The notes: a model not told the origin generated them from the letters alone. A DNA stretch of 64,000 bases from Candidatus Gastranaerophilales bacterium (GCA_944327275.1 CALVHB010000025.1:1-64000), one strand, 5' to 3'; shown: positions 17,944 to 26,336, counted from the first letter of the stretch. Numbers and translations: made by a program.

Positions 17944-18423
17944 ATGCCGGAAGATTTAATAGAAAAGAAATCCAATTTTGATTTGACATCCAGAAGTGCT
18001 TTTTCCAGAGATGAAGAAGTTTTTACGTCTCGCTCTTATGCAGCTCTGTTAGCTAAGAATACGATACCGTATTCTCATAGAAAGCTTGCTGACAATTATG
18101 TTATCATAAAACGTGTTTTTAAATTCCAAGCAGTGATGAGTCGCATAACTAATTCTGAAAAAAATCTTCTTGCAAAATATGATTTCAATATTTTGGAATA
18201 TACTACTGTAAAACAAATGTATGAAGAATTATCTTTATTACAAAAATGGTCTATGTCTTCTGATGAGACATTAAAAAAAGATTCAGATGCTATTTTGGAA
18301 ATTAGAACTAAAGAATTGAAGTTTATAGTTGCTACAAGTTATGCAAATATTTCAAATGAAATTTATAAAGGATACTTGGCGTTAGAAAACTACTTTACTG
18401 AAATTAGTAAATATAACGATTAG
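17944..18423 (+). CDS. Conserved-looking hypothetical protein
   Basis: 159 residues, mostly helical by composition, with no signal peptide, membrane segment or motif I recognise. AGGGGGT 5-6 bases before the ATG supports the start. The N-terminal 30 residues are Ser/Arg-rich (SRSAFSRDEEVFTSRSY) and could be disordered. It stands between the speD terminator and the convergent XRE gene, so it is probably transcribed alone. No function can be assigned. Confidence 0.65.
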   Translation: MPEDLIEKKSNFDLTSRSAFSRDEEVFTSRSYAALLAKNTIPYSHRKLADNYVIIKRVFKFQAVMSRITNSEKNLLAKYDFNILEYTTVKQMYEELSLLQKWSMSSDETLKKDSDAILEIRTKELKFIVATSYANISNEIYKGYLALENYFTEISKYND

Positions 18424-18464
18424 TCTAAACATTAGTATTCAAATAAATTAAAATGCCAAAAAGG

Positions 18465-18788
18465 TTATTCGTTTATTGTTGCTTTTATAATCTTATAGAT
18501 TGTTTCGATTTTCTGTTTGTCTTTGAGATTTTGAACATCAGTAATAATTTCATTTACTAAATCCTCTTGAGATTTAATATGTTCTATTGCAAACAACTCT
18601 GCACTTGTAACGTTTAGGACGTCAAGAATTTTTTCAAGAGTATCTGCTGTTAGGAAATTTTCACCTGTTTCAATTCCACTCAAAGTTCTTGTTGCAATGT
18701 TAATCTTTTCTGCAAACTGTTCTTGAGTAAAGCCTTCTTTAAGTCTTAATCTTTTTATTTTTGCGCCGAGTTGCTTCTTTATGTTCAT
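18465..18788 (-). CDS. XRE-family HTH transcriptional regulator
   Basis: About 107 residues. N-terminal lambda-repressor-type HTH: LGAKIKRLRLKEGFTQEQFAEKINIATRTLSGIETG, followed by LEKILDVLNVTSAELF. A 40-residue helical tail follows (EDLVNEIITDVQNLKDKQKIETIYKII), which may dimerise. The best start is ATG at 18788 with GAGG upstream rather than the TTG at 18803. The ribosome binding site overlaps one of several repeated GAGATTAAA-type sites in the divergent intergenic region, so autoregulation is likely. Confidence 0.85.
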   Translation of the reverse strand: MNIKKQLGAKIKRLRLKEGFTQEQFAEKINIATRTLSGIETGENFLTADTLEKILDVLNVTSAELFAIEHIKSQEDLVNEIITDVQNLKDKQKIETIYKIIKATINE

Positions 18789-18998
18789 GATATTTAACCT
18801 CAAGTTTATTCTAAAAGATAACTTTATATATCAAAATGAGATTAAAATGATAAAAATTTGAATATCTATCCACCTAATATCAAGTATAAATATAATATTA
18901 TTAAGAAATGTAAAGTGTTAAAAGCTTTGATATACGTGGTATATATAAAATATATGATATTTAATCTCTAATATTATGCAATTTTTGAGATTAAAATG
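18787..18998. promoter_or_regulatory. Operator-like repeat cluster between XRE gene and 19070 gene
   Basis: A 15-base unit ATGATATTTAAYCTC occurs at 18787-18801 and 18954-18968 (one mismatch). The related GAGATTAAAATG occurs in the other orientation at 18838-18849 and 18987-18998. The 18961-18968 and 18987-18994 halves form an inverted repeat. One copy covers the XRE ribosome binding site. Such spacing is typical for repressor binding, with the XRE protein as the obvious candidate. Confidence 0.6.
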
Positions 18999-19069
18999 TT
19001 TTTTATATAAATGTAAGATGTGCAATTGCAACACAAGCGTTACTACAAGATATTAAAGGAGATTGAATT

Positions 19070-19567
19070 ATGACAGAACCAGTACACAAAAAAGTTTTTG
19101 GCGGAGTAAAAATGAATTGGAACGAAGTGAAATCCGCTCAGGTAAATGTAGATAAGAAGAATAACAAAAATACTTACGATGTAATATTTAAAACAGGTGT
19201 TAGAGTTGAGTACCCAGAACAAACAAACCCAAAGGCATCAATTTATTCTGAAGAAGAGGGAAGTATATTTTCAGGGCATGATACAAGTACTCGTATAAAT
19301 TATCTTGATGGTGCAAAAGTTACAGGATCACGAGATGATGACTATATCCGTTGTAACCAAGTAAAAAATTCAACTATTGATGTTAGTAAAGACCACAATG
19401 ATGATGAAGTTGAAATGATTACCACTGCAAAGAATTACAAAGAATTCAAGGAAAATAATGATAATAATACTATAATGCTAGATGAGGAAGATACTGCGAA
19501 GATTTATACCGCAAAAGGTTTCAATACGCTTAAAGAGGTTGAAGGACCTGGTATTGAAAACCCATAA
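19070..19567 (+). CDS. Acidic hypothetical protein divergent from XRE regulator
   Basis: 165 residues, very rich in Asp, Asn and Glu, with no signal peptide. Segments such as KVTGSRDDDYIRCNQ and STIDVSKDHNDDEVEM recur as short D/N-rich turns between beta strands. This is reminiscent of calcium-binding or beta-helix folds, but no RTX nonapeptide is present, so the comparison is weak. AAAGGAG 8 bases before the ATG is a strong ribosome binding site. It shares its upstream region with the XRE gene and ends at a strong terminator. Confidence 0.65.
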   Translation: MTEPVHKKVFGGVKMNWNEVKSAQVNVDKKNNKNTYDVIFKTGVRVEYPEQTNPKASIYSEEEGSIFSGHDTSTRINYLDGAKVTGSRDDDYIRCNQVKNSTIDVSKDHNDDEVEMITTAKNYKEFKENNDNNTIMLDEEDTAKIYTAKGFNTLKEVEGPGIENP

Positions 19568-19584
19568 AAATTCTTTAATAAAAA

Positions 19585-19616
19585 AAAGAGGACGATAGTA
19601 AAATCGTCCTCTTTTT
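19585..19616. terminator. Bidirectional terminator between 19070 gene and rpsP
   Basis: Stem AAAGAGGACGAT / ATCGTCCTCTTT (19585-19596 with 19603-19614) with A and T runs on both sides. It can end transcripts arriving from either strand. Confidence 0.9.
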
Positions 19617-19636
19617 CATATGAAATAATTCTAAAC

Positions 19637-20008
19637 TTATGCTTCTGCTGGAGCTTCTTCTGCAGCTTGAGCTGCTTCTGCTTCAGCAGCGGCTTTTGCT
19701 TCAGCTTCAGCTTGAGCTTTAGCTTGAGCCTTTTTAGAAAGTTTTACTGTTTCTTTTTTAACATAGTTTAATGTGCCGTCATCATTACAATTTTTGATTA
19801 GGTAAGCAACTGTTTCTGTAGGTTGAGCACCTTTTTTAATCCATTCCAAAGCAGAAGCTTTGTCTAGTTGCATAACTTTAGTTTTTGGATTGTAGTGACC
19901 CAATTCTTGAACAGGTCTGCCTTCACGTTTTGTTGTTGAATTGATAACGATAATTCTGTATGTTGGAGCTTTTTTAGCGCCTAATCTTTTTAATCTGATT
20001 TTTAGCAT
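19637..20008 (-). CDS. rpsP: 30S ribosomal protein S16 with Ala/Glu-rich tail
   Basis: 123 residues. The first 80 are a standard S16: LKIRLKRLGAKKAPTYRIIV, RPVQELGHYNPKT, and the A-L-E-W-I-K-K-G-A-Q-P-T-E-T-V segment. About 40 extra residues at the C-terminus are almost only Ala, Glu, Lys and Gln (KAQAEAEAKAAAEAEA), as seen in some other bacteria. It sits alone, without the usual rimM, trmD or rplS neighbours in the window. Confidence 0.95.
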   Translation of the reverse strand: MLKIRLKRLGAKKAPTYRIIVINSTTKREGRPVQELGHYNPKTKVMQLDKASALEWIKKGAQPTETVAYLIKNCNDDGTLNYVKKETVKLSKKAQAKAQAEAEAKAAAEAEAAQAAEEAPAEA

Positions 20009-20073
20009 TTGTTTTTTCCTTCTTAATTTTTTTTGTAAATTTTTCGTTCGGACCGTTCAAAACACTGCAGCCG

Positions 20074-20090
20074 CGCCGTATTTTAACAAT
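20074..20090 (-). promoter_or_regulatory. Extended -10 promoter and leader of rpsP
   Basis: On the minus strand TGTTAAAAT (TGn-type -10) is followed by a leader of about 65 bases to the rpsP ATG. The first part of the leader (20045-20080) is markedly GC-rich for this genome and contains the near-palindrome CGTTCGGACCGTTC. A regulatory leader is possible but no known class is recognised. Confidence 0.4.
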
Positions 20091-20175
20091 CCTTGAATCA
20101 GGCTAAGAGGAATTGCCTCATTCCAATCTAATAAAAGCACAAATAAAGAAGCTAATCAAGTCTTTTGTAAACAAA

Positions 20176-20203
20176 TTGAAAAATACTTTAATATCAGTAT
20201 AAT
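20176..20203 (+). promoter_or_regulatory. Sigma-70-type promoter abutting the FliI-like gene
   Basis: TTGAAA (20176-20181), a 16-base spacer and TATAAT (20198-20203). The ATG follows after 7 bases, so the transcript should start at or beside the initiation codon. No Shine-Dalgarno sequence is present. Confidence 0.75.
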
Positions 20204-20210
20204 AATACTT

Positions 20211-21557
20211 ATGGATGGTTTGGATACAAGCAGAATTGATGACCTCAAGGTGAGGGTTAAAAATAAGTTGAATGAGACAGAACTTTTTCAGTATAAGGGG
20301 TCTGTATCTAAACTTTTGGGCTTGACTGTTGAAGTAAAACTTCCCGGGTTGAAAATTGGTGATTTGTGTTACATTGAGACTTATGATGGTCGTAAAAAAC
20401 CTGCTGAAGTAGTAGCTTTCAAGGGTGAAGTTGCACAGTTGCTATTGCTGTATGATGGAGAAGGTATAGGACAGGGGAGTCTTGTTACTACTACAGGAAA
20501 GCCTATTATTATACCTGTTGGAGATTTCTTGTTGGGAAGACTGATAAATCCTATGGGCGAGCCTATAGATGGACGTCCGCTTGATACCACAGGTGCAACT
20601 TGGCGTCCTGTTGAAGGACCGCCTCCGGGACCTTTTGAAAGACCTATTATTACTGAGGTCTTTTCTACAGGAGTAAGAGCGATAGACAGCTGTATGACTA
20701 TGGGTTGTGGTCAGCGCTTGGGGTTGTTTGCAGGCTCAGGAGTTGGGAAAAGTACTCTTTTGGGTATGATTGCAAGGAATTCCGATGCTGATGTGAACGT
20801 TGTAGCACTAATCGGAGAACGTGGTCGTGAGGTTAAAGAATTTGTAGAGGACGCCCTTGGAGAGCAAGGTATGGCTAAATCAGTGCTTGTTTGTTCTACA
20901 GGTGATCAGCCTCCATTGATTCGTCAAAAAGCCTTGTTGACTGCTACTGCTGTATGTGAGTATTTTAGGGATCAAGGAAAAAAAGTTTTCTTAATGACTG
21001 ATACTGTTACTCGTTGCGCGATGGCCGGGCGTGAAGTTGGTTTGTCTATCGGCGAGCCGCCTACTATGAAAGGATATCCGCCTTCTATTTTCTCTTGGTT
21101 GCAAAAAGTTTTAGAACGTGCCGGTAATAGTCCTAAGGGCTCTGTAACAGCTTTGTATACTGTTTTGATGGAAGGTGATGATATTTCAGATCCTATTGTA
21201 GATATTGTTCGTGGTATCGTTGACGGGCACATTTTCCTTTCAAGAAAAGTTGCTGAAATGAATCATTATCCCGCAATTGATGTTTTGGGAAGTATTTCAA
21301 GGCTTATGTCTTCTATTGTTACGCCAGAACATAGGGAAGCTGCAGGGAAAATGCGTGCGATTATGGCTTTATACAGAGAAAATAAAGATTTGATTGATGT
21401 TGGTATGTATCAGCCTGGGACTAACCCTAAGTTGGATATTGCTATTGAAATGATGCCGAAAATTAATGCATTTTTGCAACAGAGAACATCGGACATTGTG
21501 AGTATGGATACTACGATTAGTACGCTTGTAGATATGATGAGGGGTGTCGATATTTAA
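20211..21557 (+). CDS. fliI: FliI/SctN-type export ATPase, orphan
   Basis: 448 residues, full length for the flagellar/type III secretion ATPase. Walker A GSGVGKST at 175-182; LIGERGREVKEFVED; Walker B region KVFLMTDTVTRCAMAGREVGLSIGEPP; YPPSIFSWLQKVLERAG. The N-terminal part follows the beta-barrel domain of this family, with GDFLLGRLINPMGEPIDG. In flagella and injectisomes it forms a hexamer that unfolds substrates at the export gate. No FliH, FliJ, gate or basal-body gene is nearby. The only other type III-like gene seen here is the FlhA C-domain protein at 5.9 kb. Rho and F1-beta are excluded by the family-specific segments. Confidence 0.9.
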   Translation: MDGLDTSRIDDLKVRVKNKLNETELFQYKGSVSKLLGLTVEVKLPGLKIGDLCYIETYDGRKKPAEVVAFKGEVAQLLLLYDGEGIGQGSLVTTTGKPIIIPVGDFLLGRLINPMGEPIDGRPLDTTGATWRPVEGPPPGPFERPIITEVFSTGVRAIDSCMTMGCGQRLGLFAGSGVGKSTLLGMIARNSDADVNVVALIGERGREVKEFVEDALGEQGMAKSVLVCSTGDQPPLIRQKALLTATAVCEYFRDQGKKVFLMTDTVTRCAMAGREVGLSIGEPPTMKGYPPSIFSWLQKVLERAGNSPKGSVTALYTVLMEGDDISDPIVDIVRGIVDGHIFLSRKVAEMNHYPAIDVLGSISRLMSSIVTPEHREAAGKMRAIMALYRENKDLIDVGMYQPGTNPKLDIAIEMMPKINAFLQQRTSDIVSMDTTISTLVDMMRGVDI

Positions 21558-21603
21558 TCTTTTTTCTTTTGTGGTACAATTAGTGCGAAAGGAATTAATT
21601 TAT

Positions 21604-22404
21604 ATGAATTTACCACAAAATTTTATCCCGGCCATGTTAATTACTCTGTTTGCAGGTTTGTCTACTGCTATTGGCGGTGGAATTGCTTTTATTGTCAAAA
21701 AAGATAATTTGAAAGCTTTATCTGTTGGGTTAGGATTTTCAGCCGGAGTTATGATTTTTATTTCTTTCATTGATATGTTGCCCGAAGCGGATAAGCTTTT
21801 GACAGTTAATTTTCCTAATGTTCATGAGTGGCTTTTGTATTTTGGTTTTATAATTGGTCTGGTTGTTGCAATTTTAATTGACTATTTTTTACCGGATCAC
21901 ATTGATACAGATGATGTTTTACATCCTGACAGCACTGCTCATCATAATTATAAAATAAAACGTGCAGGTATTTTTACAGCAATAGCTATTTGTGTTCATA
22001 ATTTCCCTGAGGGGCTTGCTACTTTTATGACTACAACTCAGAACATAACTTTAGGTTTGTCTGTTGGGATTGCGATTGCTATACATAATATTCCTGAAGG
22101 AATTGCAGTTGCTTTGCCTATGTATCACGTTACTGGAAAAAAACGTTATGCTATGTTATATGCAGCTTTGTCGGGAATAACAGAACCTATTGGAGCCTTG
22201 GTTGGGATGCTTATTTTTGGCTTGTTCTTGCCTCAGGCTCTTATTGGGGTTTTGATGGCTGCTGTGGCAGGTATTATGATTTATATATCTTTTGATACAT
22301 TGTTGCCTTTGGCTAAGGAATATGGAGATTGGCACCAATCTTTGGTTGGAATAATTTCAGGTATTCTTGTTATATGGGTTAGTTTGATTTTAATTGGCGG
22401 TTAG
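21604..22404 (+). CDS. ZIP-family divalent metal transporter (ZupT-like)
   Basis: 266 residues from the ATG at 21604, which has AAAGGAATT upstream. Eight hydrophobic segments. The metal-binding helices carry the ZupT signatures HNFPEGLATF and HNIPEGIAVALP. A His/Asp loop (DHIDTDDVLHPDSTAHHN) lies between helices 3 and 4, as is usual in ZIP proteins. It imports zinc and perhaps iron or manganese across the inner membrane. A TACAAT box at about 21575 within the end of the preceding gene could give it its own promoter. Confidence 0.9.
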   Translation: MNLPQNFIPAMLITLFAGLSTAIGGGIAFIVKKDNLKALSVGLGFSAGVMIFISFIDMLPEADKLLTVNFPNVHEWLLYFGFIIGLVVAILIDYFLPDHIDTDDVLHPDSTAHHNYKIKRAGIFTAIAICVHNFPEGLATFMTTTQNITLGLSVGIAIAIHNIPEGIAVALPMYHVTGKKRYAMLYAALSGITEPIGALVGMLIFGLFLPQALIGVLMAAVAGIMIYISFDTLLPLAKEYGDWHQSLVGIISGILVIWVSLILIGG

Positions 22405-22405
22405 T

Positions 22406-23476
22406 ATGGTAAATTTATCTAATTTGTTTGATATTGGCAGAAATTTATATGCATTACCTGCATATAACAGTAAAAGTGGGATTGCTCCGATGCCTTTGAG
22501 GTATTTTTTCGAGTTAACTTATCGCTGTAATTTGAATTGTCCATATTGTTATGTCGGTGACGATAGAAAAAAAGATGAACTTTCAACTGAGGATTGGTAT
22601 AGAATTATAGACCAAATTCCGTTTTATTCTTTTGTAACTCTTGTAGGTGGAGAACCTTTAATCAGAAAAGATTTTATTGATATATTGATGAAAACTTCAA
22701 AGAAAACATTCGGGAAGCTCAATGTCGTATCAAACGGGATTTTGATAAATGATGAAATAATAGATGCATTTATAAAAAGTAAAATGATGCTTTTATCGGT
22801 ATCTTTAGATGGGTATGGTAAAAACCATGATATTAACAGGAATAAAGACGGAATATGGGATAAAATTATGGATAATTTTGATAATATGAATTCCAGAAAA
22901 AAACGTCCGATGGTCGATATAAAGACTATTGTCCTTGAAAATAATTTGGATGATTTGGTAAAACTTTATAAGATGTGTGATGAAAAAGGTTTTAACTTCT
23001 TGTCAATTTCTTTTTTGAGAAATAATAATTTAAAACAAAATTCCGTTTTGTTTGATAGTTTTGTTCCTGAATTTAATGGGAATTACCCGATAAAAAAATA
23101 TTTTGATATGGAACATTTTAAGGAAGTGTACAGAGAATTGGAGTCTTTGAGTAAAAACTCGAAGGTAAAAATAAGATTTTCTCCTAAGTTTGAGTATGCA
23201 AAAAATCCTATTGAAAAAATTGAAGAATTTTTTAATACTCCGGAAGACAGACCGGTTAATCAGATTTATAAACCTTGTATGTATCCTTTTTCAAATATGA
23301 TGATTACTCCTTGTGGAGATGTATATCCTTGTCTATCTCAACGGATTGGGAATGTCAAGGAAATGAGCATAAAAGAAGTGTTTAATTTACCGCATTACAG
23401 ATGTTTTAGGAAAAATTTGAAAGCTGCAAAAGTTTTTGGAGCTTGTCAGATGTGTTGTGAACTTCAGGTAAAATAA
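22406..23476 (+). CDS. Radical SAM/SPASM-domain protein
   Basis: 356 residues from ATG 22406. The radical SAM cluster motif is C41, C45, C48 (YRCNLNCPYC), followed by TLVGGEPLIRKDF and VSNGILIND. The C-terminal SPASM region is visible as PCMYPFSNMMITPCGDVYPCLSQRIGN and ACQMCCELQ, which should hold auxiliary iron-sulfur clusters. SPASM enzymes often modify peptides or mature enzymes such as sulfatases; no precursor peptide is seen next to it. The start codon lies 1 base after the ZIP gene stop, so the two are co-transcribed. Confidence 0.85.
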   Translation: MVNLSNLFDIGRNLYALPAYNSKSGIAPMPLRYFFELTYRCNLNCPYCYVGDDRKKDELSTEDWYRIIDQIPFYSFVTLVGGEPLIRKDFIDILMKTSKKTFGKLNVVSNGILINDEIIDAFIKSKMMLLSVSLDGYGKNHDINRNKDGIWDKIMDNFDNMNSRKKRPMVDIKTIVLENNLDDLVKLYKMCDEKGFNFLSISFLRNNNLKQNSVLFDSFVPEFNGNYPIKKYFDMEHFKEVYRELESLSKNSKVKIRFSPKFEYAKNPIEKIEEFFNTPEDRPVNQIYKPCMYPFSNMMITPCGDVYPCLSQRIGNVKEMSIKEVFNLPHYRCFRKNLKAAKVFGACQMCCELQVK

Positions 23477-23484
23477 TTTTTTTT

Positions 23485-23502
23485 ATCCATGAAAACATGG
23501 AT
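23485..23502 (+). other. Perfect 7-bp hairpin after radical SAM gene
   Basis: ATCCATG, loop AAAA, CATGGAT. It has no T run on its 3' side in either direction, so it is not a classic terminator. It may stabilise the 3' end of the ZIP-radical SAM transcript. Confidence 0.4.
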
Positions 23503-23627
23503 GTTGTTACATGTGTATATAAGTGTGGACTTTTAAAATAATTCAGATAAGTTATACTGAAAATGTGGTTAAGGTTCACACTCAAAGATAGTAAAACCGT
23601 TTACCACTTGGGTTAGGGGATAGTAGT

Positions 23628-24008
23628 ATGGGTTATATACACTGCTGCGGTGCTCTGCATAAGACTAAAACTTTTCGTCTTGTGCCGCGGGAAAATTTTG
23701 TTATATGTGAATTGGACTGTTTATCAAGATGTCCTATTTGCGGTCATACGGTCGTACAACTTACAAGGGTTGATGTTAATGATAATATATCAGTTGTCAG
23801 GAAGGTTAATAGAAAAGCTAAGTTATTTTTTGAAAAATTGAAAAATTCAATTCAATATGAAATCCGTTCAATTAATTATAACAAAGTAAATACCGGAAAA
23901 TTTTACTTGAATTATAACGAGTTTGGAGTAAAGAAAAGATGCTATTCCAACTTAAGTACTATGAAAATTGGTTTGGCAGAAAACAAAGATTTAAAAACAA
24001 ATCCTTAA
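23628..24008 (+). CDS. Small zinc-ribbon-like hypothetical protein
   Basis: 126 residues. The N-terminal 45 residues are Cys/His-rich (HCC near residue 6, then CELDCLSRCPICGHT), which could form a zinc ribbon. The remainder is basic with many aromatics (IQYEIRSINYN, KFYLNYNEFGVKKRCYS). AGGGGATA precedes the ATG. It is not clearly phage-related, although it lies immediately before the phage-like cassette and is cut off from it by a terminator. Function unknown; RNA or DNA binding is a guess from the charge and the Cys pairs. Confidence 0.6.
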   Translation: MGYIHCCGALHKTKTFRLVPRENFVICELDCLSRCPICGHTVVQLTRVDVNDNISVVRKVNRKAKLFFEKLKNSIQYEIRSINYNKVNTGKFYLNYNEFGVKKRCYSNLSTMKIGLAENKDLKTNP

Positions 24009-24023
24009 AATTATCTTACTCTC

Positions 24024-24048
24024 GGGCGGATTACCCGCCCTTTTTTTT
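24024..24048 (+). terminator. GC-rich terminator marking left side of phage-like cassette
   Basis: GGGCGG (24024-24029), loop ATTAC, CCGCCC (24035-24040), then eight T. It insulates the cassette starting at 24.1 kb from upstream transcription. Confidence 0.92.
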
Positions 24049-24127
24049 GAACGGAAATATTATGAATTAAGTTTTGATATTTTTTAGTACGCTAAATATG
24101 AAACTTTAATTAGAGGAATTAGGAAAG

Positions 24128-24388
24128 ATGGCACTATCTCCAAAGGAAGAACAAGTATTATCCTTGGTTGCACTAGGATATTCTGATAAGCAAATAGCCG
24201 TTGAATTAGATATAGCATATGGGACAGTGAGAAATCATGTTGATAAGGCCGTTTTGAAGTTAAATGCTCAGAATAGAACACATGCAGTCATGATATATAA
24301 ATTTATTAACAAAGATTGGTTAGAGGAATTTTATGAAGCGAATAATAATACACTGGACCGCAGGAGGGTATTATCCAACAGATTATGA
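24128..24388 (+). CDS. LuxR/GerE-type HTH protein heading the phage-like cassette
   Basis: 86 residues. The first 60 form a LuxR-type HTH: LSPKEEQVLSLVALGYSDKQIAVELDIAYGTVRNHVDKAVLKL, with the typical T-V-R-N-H recognition helix. There is no receiver or ligand domain, so it is a stand-alone DNA-binding domain, as in some phage and spore regulators. RBS AGGAAAG precedes the ATG. Its last 56 bases overlap the endolysin gene in another frame. As first gene of the cassette it may control late-gene expression. Confidence 0.8.
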   Translation: MALSPKEEQVLSLVALGYSDKQIAVELDIAYGTVRNHVDKAVLKLNAQNRTHAVMIYKFINKDWLEEFYEANNNTLDRRRVLSNRL

Positions 24389-24824
24389 AAAAGAACATTA
24401 TCATTTTCTTGTTGACAAGAGTGGAAATGTTCATAAAGGAAAGTTTTCTCCTGAAGATAATGAATTTTGTAGAGTTGGGAAATATGCTGCACATACAGGT
24501 GGTGGGAATACCGGTAGTATTGGAGTTGCACTGTGTGCGATGGCGGGATTTAAAAATAAAAATAATGTTGGGAATTTTCCGATTGAAAAGAAACAGTTTG
24601 AAAGTGCGATGGAGTTGTGTGCCAAACTTGTAGAAAAATATAATTTAATTATCTCTCCACAGTCTGTTATGACTCATTATGAATTCGGATTGAAAAATCC
24701 TAAAACGACATCGGCAGGTAAAATCGATATTATTTATCTGCCGCCTTATTCTTGGGTTGAGAAAGAAGAAGTTGGAAGTTTTATACGTTCTAAAGTTAAG
24801 TGGTACAAAGCAAAGGGAGTGTAA
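24333..24824 (+). CDS. N-acetylmuramoyl-L-alanine amidase, endolysin (PGRP/amidase_2 type)
   Basis: 163 residues. The amidase_2 fold cleaves the amide bond between muramic acid and L-Ala in peptidoglycan. Zinc ligand candidates are H8 in IIIHWTAGG and His/Asp later in TSAGKIDIIYLP; VMTHYEFGL and HTGGGNTGSIGVALCAMAG are also typical of the family. No signal peptide, so release needs the holin. The start has GAGGAATTTT upstream and lies inside the HTH gene, suggesting coupled translation. Confidence 0.88.
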   Translation: MKRIIIHWTAGGYYPTDYEKEHYHFLVDKSGNVHKGKFSPEDNEFCRVGKYAAHTGGGNTGSIGVALCAMAGFKNKNNVGNFPIEKKQFESAMELCAKLVEKYNLIISPQSVMTHYEFGLKNPKTTSAGKIDIIYLPPYSWVEKEEVGSFIRSKVKWYKAKGV

Positions 24825-24827
24825 TGT

Positions 24828-26336
24828 ATGGAAGTAGCTTATTATAATTTATCCGGTGGTATTAATCAGGCTCTTACAAAAACAGAACTTGGGATTGATA
24901 CAAAAAAAATTTATTGGGCGGATTCTGAGAATGTTGAAATCTTTCAAAATAGAGGCATCATAAAGCAAAAGGGTAATATCTTGTTTAAAGAAATTGGAGA
25001 AGAAATTACCGGAATGGCGGAGATGGATGCGTATGATATAAAAAAATTAGTCATTACAACTGTATCTGGTAAGATTTATATCTATGATAATAGAAATGCA
25101 AGTTTAAATTTGGTTGAAAAAACTTTAACAGGGGTAAAGCCTGTATTTTTAAATTTTTTAAACGGGATATTGATTATTACAGAAGCAGATGGATTATTTT
25201 ATATAAAAAATAATGAGACTTATGATGTTGTAGATTGTAATTTGAAAGATTTATCCCAAAATACACTTGTAGGGGGTGTACTTGCGGTATATAAGGGCAG
25301 AGTATGGGTGGCTAAAGATGCAACTATTTATTATTCTGCGTTAGGTACTTATGATGATTTCTCATCTGAAAATGATGCAGGATATATAAATGAGTTTCAT
25401 ACTGATACAGGTTCAATTACTGCGCTTATGCCATATAAAGATTATTTGGCAATTTATAAAAATGACAGTGTGTATTTATTGACGGGTGTAAGTCCTGATG
25501 ATTTTGCAATTACTCTTTTTGCAAACAAGGGCGCTGTCGCTCCGAATTCTATTGTCAATGTTGAAAATAAACAATATTTTTTGAGCAATGGGATTTTTGC
25601 TCTTGAACAAGTTGGAGAATTAAATCAAATACAATTAGGAAGTGAAATTTCGTTAAAAATAAAGCAGGAATTTTCATTGTTTGGTTATTTGCAAAACACT
25701 TTTTGCTTGCATTATGAGGCGAAATCTCAAATGTGGTATTTCTTTCCTTATGCAGATGATGAATATTTTCATACTGTATGGATTAATGATTATGTTAATA
25801 AATCTTGGTATAAGAGGGTGATTCCTCAGGATATAGTCTGCGCTTGTATATATGACGGGGAGATATACACTGCTGATAAATCCGGAAATATTTACAGGGA
25901 AGGTATGGGGACATCTTTTAATGGCAGTCCAATAAAATTTATGTGGAAATCGCCTTTTCTTGCTATATCAAACCCTCATCGTAGAAAGTTAATTGATGAA
26001 TTTTATTTTTTACTTGATACTGAAAATGATAACGATTTTAATTTTTCTGTTTACAAAGATTATGATAGCGAGTTTATAGATGATGTTGAGAGAATATACT
26101 CTGTTCATCAAGATCATTTGGTTTGGGCTGATGAAAACACATCTGAAAAATTGCCTTGTAAGTGGCCTTTAGATAATGAAAATGTACCTATATGGTCTAT
26201 AAACAAAGATACTATGGAAAAGGCTGAAATATCTGAATCTAATTATTCTGTACAAATATGTGTAACAGGGGAGGAATTAGCTCAATCTTGTGCAATTATT
26301 GGTCTGCAATTTAGAGAAGTGTATGAAGACGATTAG
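24828..26336 (+). CDS. Probable phage tail nozzle / DNA-stabilisation protein (P22 gp10 or T7 gp12-like)
   Basis: 502 residues, almost all beta strand, with repeats of about 40-50 residues that look like propeller blades (KIYIYDNRNASL, LFYIKNNETYDV, VWVAKDATIYYS, SVYLLTGVSPDDF, GIFALEQVGE). Size, fold type and the presence of an adaptor, portal and P22-like coat protein in the same cassette suggest the short-tail nozzle that plugs the head after packaging. Sequence identity to named phage proteins cannot be judged by eye. It starts 3 bases after the endolysin stop. Confidence 0.6.
   Translation: MEVAYYNLSGGINQALTKTELGIDTKKIYWADSENVEIFQNRGIIKQKGNILFKEIGEEITGMAEMDAYDIKKLVITTVSGKIYIYDNRNASLNLVEKTLTGVKPVFLNFLNGILIITEADGLFYIKNNETYDVVDCNLKDLSQNTLVGGVLAVYKGRVWVAKDATIYYSALGTYDDFSSENDAGYINEFHTDTGSITALMPYKDYLAIYKNDSVYLLTGVSPDDFAITLFANKGAVAPNSIVNVENKQYFLSNGIFALEQVGELNQIQLGSEISLKIKQEFSLFGYLQNTFCLHYEAKSQMWYFFPYADDEYFHTVWINDYVNKSWYKRVIPQDIVCACIYDGEIYTADKSGNIYREGMGTSFNGSPIKFMWKSPFLAISNPHRRKLIDEFYFLLDTENDNDFNFSVYKDYDSEFIDDVERIYSVHQDHLVWADENTSEKLPCKWPLDNENVPIWSINKDTMEKAEISESNYSVQICVTGEELAQSCAIIGLQFREVYEDD

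Noticed and set aside
19070-19567. RTX-type calcium-binding protein
   Set aside because: It is Asp/Asn-rich, but the GGxGxDxUx nonapeptide repeat is absent.
20041-20210. Known ribosomal-protein leader or riboswitch upstream of rpsP
   Set aside because: The stretch is GC-rich and partly palindromic, but no known leader class could be matched by eye.
23485-23502. Hairpin ATCCATG-AAAA-CATGGAT as rho-independent terminator
   Set aside because: No T run follows on either strand, so it is listed only as a hairpin.
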